Made by a program: the position numbers and the translations under genes. Shown here one piece after another: positions 59,983 through 64,000 of a DNA stretch of 64,000 bases. The notes under the pieces are model-generated. The model had not been told where the DNA came from and did not search any database. It was given only the letters and a program-made list of their open reading frames with translations. Numbering within the stretch: position 1 is the first letter of the stretch; every line of letters starts with the position of its first letter. Origin of the DNA: Clostridiales bacterium (GTDB lineage Bacteria; Bacillota; Clostridia; Oscillospirales; Acutalibacteraceae); the NCBI GenBank assembly GCA_019415945.1, contig DXYF01000028.1, forward strand, positions 1 through 64,000. Direction: 5' to 3'.

Positions 59983-61998
59983 TTGACCAAAAGGATTATA
60001 GCAAGTTTATTAGCGACTATCATAACCGCCTCGACGCTTTCATCTTTTTTAGGCTGTACACAACAGAATGAAAATGGAGAAACCGATGTTGAATCCGTTG
60101 ATTTTAAAACTGCCGATAAAGTAGCAGACGGTGCTATATTACAGACTTTTTGCTGGGATTTTAATACGATAAAGGAGTCTATGGCAGATATTGCGGCAGC
60201 GGGATTTTCTGCCGTTCAAACATCCCCTATCAACGAGTGCCTTGAGGGAGAAGACGGCGGAATGGAACTTTACGGTTACGGTAAATGGTATTATCATTAT
60301 CAGCCGACTGATTTTAAGATAGGAAACTATCAGCTCGGTACTCGTGATGAATTTAAGGCTATGTGTGACGAGGCTGACAAATACGGTATAAAGGTGATTG
60401 TAGATGTTATTGCCAACCATACTACGCCTCAAACCGATGCGATAAGCGAGGATTTGATAGAAGCCGGCGGAGGAAGTCTTGAAACTCTGTATCATAAGGG
60501 AAATGAGTATGATTTGAAAGATTACGGCAACCGTCTTGAATGTACAACATACAAAATGGGAGGATTGCCCGATATAAATACAGAAAGACCCTCATATCAG
60601 GATTACTTTTTGGAATTTCTTAATGACTGCATTGCCTGCGGAGCAGACGGATTCCGTCACGACACGGCAAAGCATATAGGATTGCCCGACGATCCCAAAG
60701 AAGATGACGGTTTTGAAAATAATTTCTGGGAAAGAGTAACTACAGAGATTGACAACGCTGAAAATATGTTTATTTACGGCGAGGTGCTTCAGGGCAACAA
60801 TGACAGAATTGCTGATTATATTGAAGAAATCGGCAGAACTACTTCAAGTACATACGGTGGTAAAATCCGTGCCGCAGTAACAGGGGATATGATTGATACA
60901 AGTGCCGTATCAGATTATTGGCTCGGCGATGCTCCGTTAAATATGGTGACATGGGTTGAGTCGCACGACAATTACATTAATGACGGCACATGGTATCAGC
61001 TTTCAAATGACCAGGTTATTCTCGGCTGGGCTATCATAACATCCCGTAAGGATGGTACTCCTCTGTTCTTCTCTCGTCCGTATAACGCTTCGGTTGATAA
61101 TGAGTGGGGCATGAACAGAATCGGCGTACAGGGCGATGATATGTATAAGGATAAAAGGGTGTCGGCGGTTAATTTCTTCCGCACAGCCATGATAGGCGAA
61201 GACGAAAATCTTGTTAATCCTAATATGGATTCAACCGCTCTTATGATTGAAAGAGGAGAGAAAGGCGTTGTAATTGTCAATACAAGCGGTGAGCTTGCAG
61301 TCGATTTTGAAACAAATCTTGCTGACGGCACTTATATTGACCGTGTCGATGAAAAAACAGAATATGTTGTTAAAAACGGTAAAATGACTTGCGAAACACC
61401 TATCCCCGAAGATTCGGTTGTAGTCCTTTACAACGAGGGATATACCGAATATGCTGACTGTGTAGATGTAGGTGTAGCAGATGATACTGAGTTTTCTGTT
61501 GAGGGTAATTCATATGATGTTTCACTCACTCTTGAAAACGGGGAAAAAGCAACCTACTCGCTAAACGGCGGAGAAGCTGTTTCATTTAAAAACGGTGATA
61601 AGGTTACGGTTACTCCCGCAGATAACGGCGATGTGGGAACTCTTGAGCTTCGTGCCGAAAATGAGCAGGGTATCAAAACCTATGAAAGAGTTGAGTTTAC
61701 TTTTAAAATATCTAATCCTATTGAGCAGGGCACAAAAGTTTACTTTCAAAAGCCCGACGGAGATGAATGGGGTGATGTGCTCTACGCATATGTTTATGAT
61801 GACATTGGATTTGAAAATTATCCATGGCCGGGTATTGAGATGACGCAGGAAGATGACGGCACCTACAGCTATGTATTTGAAACAAGCTGGGGAAATCCGT
61901 ACATAATATTTAATGACGGTGATGCGTCTGACAGCGTTCAATATCCTGAGGGTCGGGGACTTACGGTTGAACCCGACAAAACATATACAGTTGAATAG
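59983..61998 (+). CDS. GH13 alpha-amylase lipoprotein with C-terminal starch-binding module
   Basis: A cell-surface starch hydrolase of 671 residues. A lipobox ends in SFLGC, so it is probably anchored by lipid. The GH13 barrel shows DVIANHT (region I), GADGFRHDTAKH with the nucleophile Asp, FIYGEVLQ with the acid/base Glu, and WVESHDNY with the third Asp. A beta domain follows, and about 85 C-terminal residues (KVYFQKPDGDEWGDVLYAYV, WPGIEM, YIIFNDGD) resemble CBM26. Unlike the GH53 enzyme it has no dockerin. The start TTG 59983 is preceded by GGTGAT; GTG 59974 is an alternative. Confidence 0.92.
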   Translation: MTKRIIASLLATIITASTLSSFLGCTQQNENGETDVESVDFKTADKVADGAILQTFCWDFNTIKESMADIAAAGFSAVQTSPINECLEGEDGGMELYGYGKWYYHYQPTDFKIGNYQLGTRDEFKAMCDEADKYGIKVIVDVIANHTTPQTDAISEDLIEAGGGSLETLYHKGNEYDLKDYGNRLECTTYKMGGLPDINTERPSYQDYFLEFLNDCIACGADGFRHDTAKHIGLPDDPKEDDGFENNFWERVTTEIDNAENMFIYGEVLQGNNDRIADYIEEIGRTTSSTYGGKIRAAVTGDMIDTSAVSDYWLGDAPLNMVTWVESHDNYINDGTWYQLSNDQVILGWAIITSRKDGTPLFFSRPYNASVDNEWGMNRIGVQGDDMYKDKRVSAVNFFRTAMIGEDENLVNPNMDSTALMIERGEKGVVIVNTSGELAVDFETNLADGTYIDRVDEKTEYVVKNGKMTCETPIPEDSVVVLYNEGYTEYADCVDVGVADDTEFSVEGNSYDVSLTLENGEKATYSLNGGEAVSFKNGDKVTVTPADNGDVGTLELRAENEQGIKTYERVEFTFKISNPIEQGTKVYFQKPDGDEWGDVLYAYVYDDIGFENYPWPGIEMTQEDDGTYSYVFETSWGNPYIIFNDGDASDSVQYPEGRGLTVEPDKTYTVE

Positions 61999-62036
61999 TA
62001 TGTTTAAAATTTGCAAACACTTTAGCGGAGGTTAAT

Positions 62037-62855
62037 ATGAGTGAATTAAAAAATGTTAAAATGGAAGGAAGCAAGGTTCCTGCTGAAAAAATTAAAAATC
62101 CTGAGCTTGTCAGTGCAATAGAAAAAATGCAGGAAGACGGAAGCAAGCAAAATATAGACGCAATGATTGATGCTGTGATTAAAGCAAAATTTATTTTGCC
62201 TGCCAAGGTTACTCCCACAAGACAGGCTCGTACTCAAAACGGTCGGACAATTATGGAACAGTCTACACAAGTGCAGTTTAGATTGCTCGAAAATGTTAAA
62301 AATGAAAAATATTTCGGTGTGTTTACCGATGTAGATGAGCTTTATAAGTGGAACAATACACAGTCGTCAAACAAGGTTGTTACTGATTTTGACAGTCTTG
62401 CTCAAATGGTTATGGACCCGAGTGCCGATGTGCTGGGATTTGTTATTAATCCTTTCGGAAAAAGCGTAACATTCCCAAAAAATATGGTTATATCAATAAA
62501 GCAGCAAAAGGATTTTATGAACAGCAAAGCAAATAATATTGAGCCGGGAACTCCGATACAGCTCGGTGAACCTAAAGAATATCCTATTGACCTTATGGCG
62601 GCATTGATAAATCATTTCAGCACGGAGCAGCTTGTAAACGCCGCATACCTGCGTATGATGGAGCAAAACGGCAAAAAGAGTTATCTGATTGTTGTAGATT
62701 TTGTCGGAAATATGGAAACTACTTTTGACGCTATCAGCGAGGTGGCAAAGCCTTACATTGATGATGAAATTCAGCTTTCAATGATGCCGTATTCAATGGA
62801 ATTCGGAAAAAATGCGGTAAAAGGAGTTGAACCTTTTTACCGTAAGCAGAGTTGA
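62037..62855 (+). CDS. SseB-family protein
   Basis: A 272-residue cytoplasmic protein with an N-terminal SseB domain (about 25-150; MIDAVIKAKFILPAKV, LAQMVMDPSADVLGFVINPFG) and the SseB C-terminal domain (about 175-265; NAAYLRMMEQNGKKSYLIVVDF). SseB was named for serine sensitivity in E. coli; the molecular role is unclear. ATG 62037 follows GGAGG. Confidence 0.82.
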   Translation: MSELKNVKMEGSKVPAEKIKNPELVSAIEKMQEDGSKQNIDAMIDAVIKAKFILPAKVTPTRQARTQNGRTIMEQSTQVQFRLLENVKNEKYFGVFTDVDELYKWNNTQSSNKVVTDFDSLAQMVMDPSADVLGFVINPFGKSVTFPKNMVISIKQQKDFMNSKANNIEPGTPIQLGEPKEYPIDLMAALINHFSTEQLVNAAYLRMMEQNGKKSYLIVVDFVGNMETTFDAISEVAKPYIDDEIQLSMMPYSMEFGKNAVKGVEPFYRKQS

Positions 62856-62918
62856 TTTTGATTGATGTTCATTTAATTATATATAAAATTTAATTGTAGT
62901 TTTAAAAGTATGTTAAGT

Positions 62919-62962
62919 ACCCTGATGATTGGTAATTATATCACTCATCAGGGTGTTTTTAT
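62919..62962 (+). terminator. Terminator after the sseB-like gene
   Basis: A 10-bp stem ACCCTGATGA/TCATCAGGGT (62919-62928 with 62945-62954) and GTTTTTATT. Confidence 0.88.
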
Positions 62963-63021
62963 TGTAACCTAAATTATCTTTTTTGAATAATATAAAGCAA
63001 ATGGAGGAGGCAGGTGGTAAA

Positions 63022-63465
63022 ATGGCATTTGATACAAGAGAGCTGTTTGCAAGGCTGCTAAAGTGCGAGGCAGGCGGAGAAGGCGACGACGGTATGAGAG
63101 CGGTTGCTTCTGTTATCATTAACCGTGCAAACGCAACAGAAGGAGAGTTTGCAAGAGTCAGCAACGGAGGAGATGTAAGAGCTATAATCGAACAGCCGAA
63201 TCAGTTTACCTGCTTGAAAACATCAATAGGCGGTGCTTACAATCCTCAAAATATTTATAATATAGTTCCTGAGGATATTCATTATGAAATTGCCGATTGG
63301 GCTCTTGCAGGAAACACAGCAAGTTCTGTCGGAAATTCATTGTTTTATTTCAATCCGTTTTCTTCGTCATGTCCGAATTATTTTCCGTCAAATGTCGGTG
63401 TAATCTATAACCGTGTAGGACAGCACTGTTTTTATGCACCTACGCAAGCTTATTCAAAAACATAA
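63022..63465 (+). CDS. Cell-wall hydrolase of the SleB/CwlJ family
   Basis: A 147-residue spore-cortex-lytic type hydrolase without a signal peptide, which fits CwlJ (made in the mother cell) better than SleB. The catalytic Glu is expected in LLKCEAGGEGDDGMRAVASV, followed by VIINRAN and the C-terminal HCFYAPTQAY. ATG 63022 follows AGGTGG; an ATG at 63001 lies on a GGAGGAGG stretch and is less likely. It is followed by a GerQ-like gene, the same order as cwlJ-gerQ in Bacillus. A loose sigma-K-like AACC-N16-AATAATATA lies around 62966-62994. Confidence 0.8.
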   Translation: MAFDTRELFARLLKCEAGGEGDDGMRAVASVIINRANATEGEFARVSNGGDVRAIIEQPNQFTCLKTSIGGAYNPQNIYNIVPEDIHYEIADWALAGNTASSVGNSLFYFNPFSSSCPNYFPSNVGVIYNRVGQHCFYAPTQAYSKT

Positions 63466-63476
63466 GGGTGAATATA

Positions 63477-64000
63477 ATGACTAATCAAAACAACGCTAAC
63501 ACAAATAATACGGCAAATAATCAACCGCACAGCTTTATTCCTCACGAGGCTTTTAATACAACTTTGAATTCGGGTTTTAATCCGAATGATTATTACGGAT
63601 TGCCTCAGGAAAACTGCAATGTTCAGGGATGTGTTCCGAATGTAGTCAATCAGGAATTGTATCCGATTCCGTCTGTTGAGGAAATTGCCGCATATAACAG
63701 CCAGCAAATAGGAACTTCGGTGGCAGGCTCATCTCCGATTACAGACGCAGAAACTACAGTTAAATATTTAAGTGAAGGGGCGGCATCGGGGAATATGCAG
63801 TCAACTCCGTCGACGACATTCAGGAGCGGAGCTACTATTGATCAGTCGGTAACGGATAATGTGTCGGGAGGGATTACCGATATCAAAAATCCGTATCCCG
63901 TAACGCCTGAAAGCCTGCAATATTTAAACGGTTTTCTGAGAACGCAAATCGGCAGAAGGGTATCAATTGATTTTCTTGTCGGATCCAATACCATCGTGAC
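63477..64000 (+). CDS. GerQ-like spore coat protein (partial, runs off the window)
   Basis: ATG 63477 follows AAGGGTG, 11 bases after the hydrolase stop, and stays open for 174 codons to the window end. The N-terminus is rich in Asn, Gln, Ser and Thr (low complexity, coat-like). The last residues LNGFLRTQIGRRVSIDFLVG resemble the start of the conserved GerQ-type C-terminal domain. In Bacillus GerQ is a transglutaminase-crosslinked coat protein needed to place CwlJ. The pairing with a CwlJ-like gene supports this call. Confidence 0.65.
   Translation, partial: MTNQNNANTNNTANNQPHSFIPHEAFNTTLNSGFNPNDYYGLPQENCNVQGCVPNVVNQELYPIPSVEEIAAYNSQQIGTSVAGSSPITDAETTVKYLSEGAASGNMQSTPSTTFRSGATIDQSVTDNVSGGITDIKNPYPVTPESLQYLNGFLRTQIGRRVSIDFLVGSNTIV

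Overview
The window looks like the chromosome of a low-GC, Gram-positive, spore-forming anaerobe of the Clostridia, most likely a Ruminococcus/Oscillospiraceae gut bacterium close to the amylolytic R. bromii type. Grounds are the sporulation genes (spo0A, spoIVB, cotJABC, a SpoIID-domain protein, a CwlJ-like hydrolase followed by a GerQ-like protein), two secreted proteins with type I dockerins (a GH53 galactanase and a papain-family protease), and a GH13 amylase lipoprotein with a starch-binding module. The species is inferred, not shown.

Layout. 0.2-7.1 kb: addB-addA recombination nuclease. 7.3-8.7 kb: a MocR regulator divergent from a run murD, two M42 peptidases, GNAT, methionine gamma-lyase-like enzyme and GH53 galactanase. 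16-18.7 kb: rpsO-pnp. 18.8-21.8 kb: XRE regulator, tRNA-Thr(CGT), a small unknown protein and a large serine recombinase. 21.8-22.4 kb: the 3' part of cotJC. 22.5-26.3 kb: acn-icd-rex. 26.6-40.2 kb: typA-exonuclease, dockerin protease, htrA, a LytTR/histidine-kinase pair, a rodA/ftsW-type gene and fhs-tsaE-tsaB-rpiB. 40.6-42.4 kb: a small XRE gene and a roughly 1.1 kb repeat-rich untranslated transcript. 42.4-49.1 kb: spoIVB-spo0A, a P-type ATPase, cysK and cca. 49.3-50.5 kb: cotJA-cotJB-5' cotJC and a SpoIID-like gene. 50.7-64 kb: a membrane protein, T-box-thrS, a VanY-like protein, rpmE, yigZ, rplU-prp-rpmA, obg, mrnC, yitT, amylase, sseB-like, cwlJ-like and gerQ-like (cut by the window end).

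The most striking observation is that the spore-coat catalase gene cotJC is split into two pieces 27.4 kb apart and in opposite orientation. The first 31 codons lie in the cotJ operon at about 49.3 kb on the minus strand. The remaining 177 codons lie at 21.8 kb on the plus strand, 18 nt after the stop of a large serine recombinase. Both breakpoints carry the same 8 bp, TACGGCGG, in the same reading frame. Inverting the 27.4 kb between them would rebuild a full 208-codon cotJC in its operon. The segment is not a prophage: it holds about 20 core genes, including spo0A, spoIVB, acn, typA, fhs and cca. That points to site-specific inversion of a chromosomal segment, either developmental or phase-variable, rather than excision of a skin-like element.

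Other points worth attention are the large ncRNA with about 100-nt repeats next to spo0A, a duplicated structured RNA element (29.3 and 40.9 kb) whose copies differ by compensatory changes and allow two exclusive pairings, a hairpin-shaped operator inside the acn promoter spacer with a Spo0A-box match just downstream, and two apparent pseudoenzymes (SpoIID-like and VanY-like).
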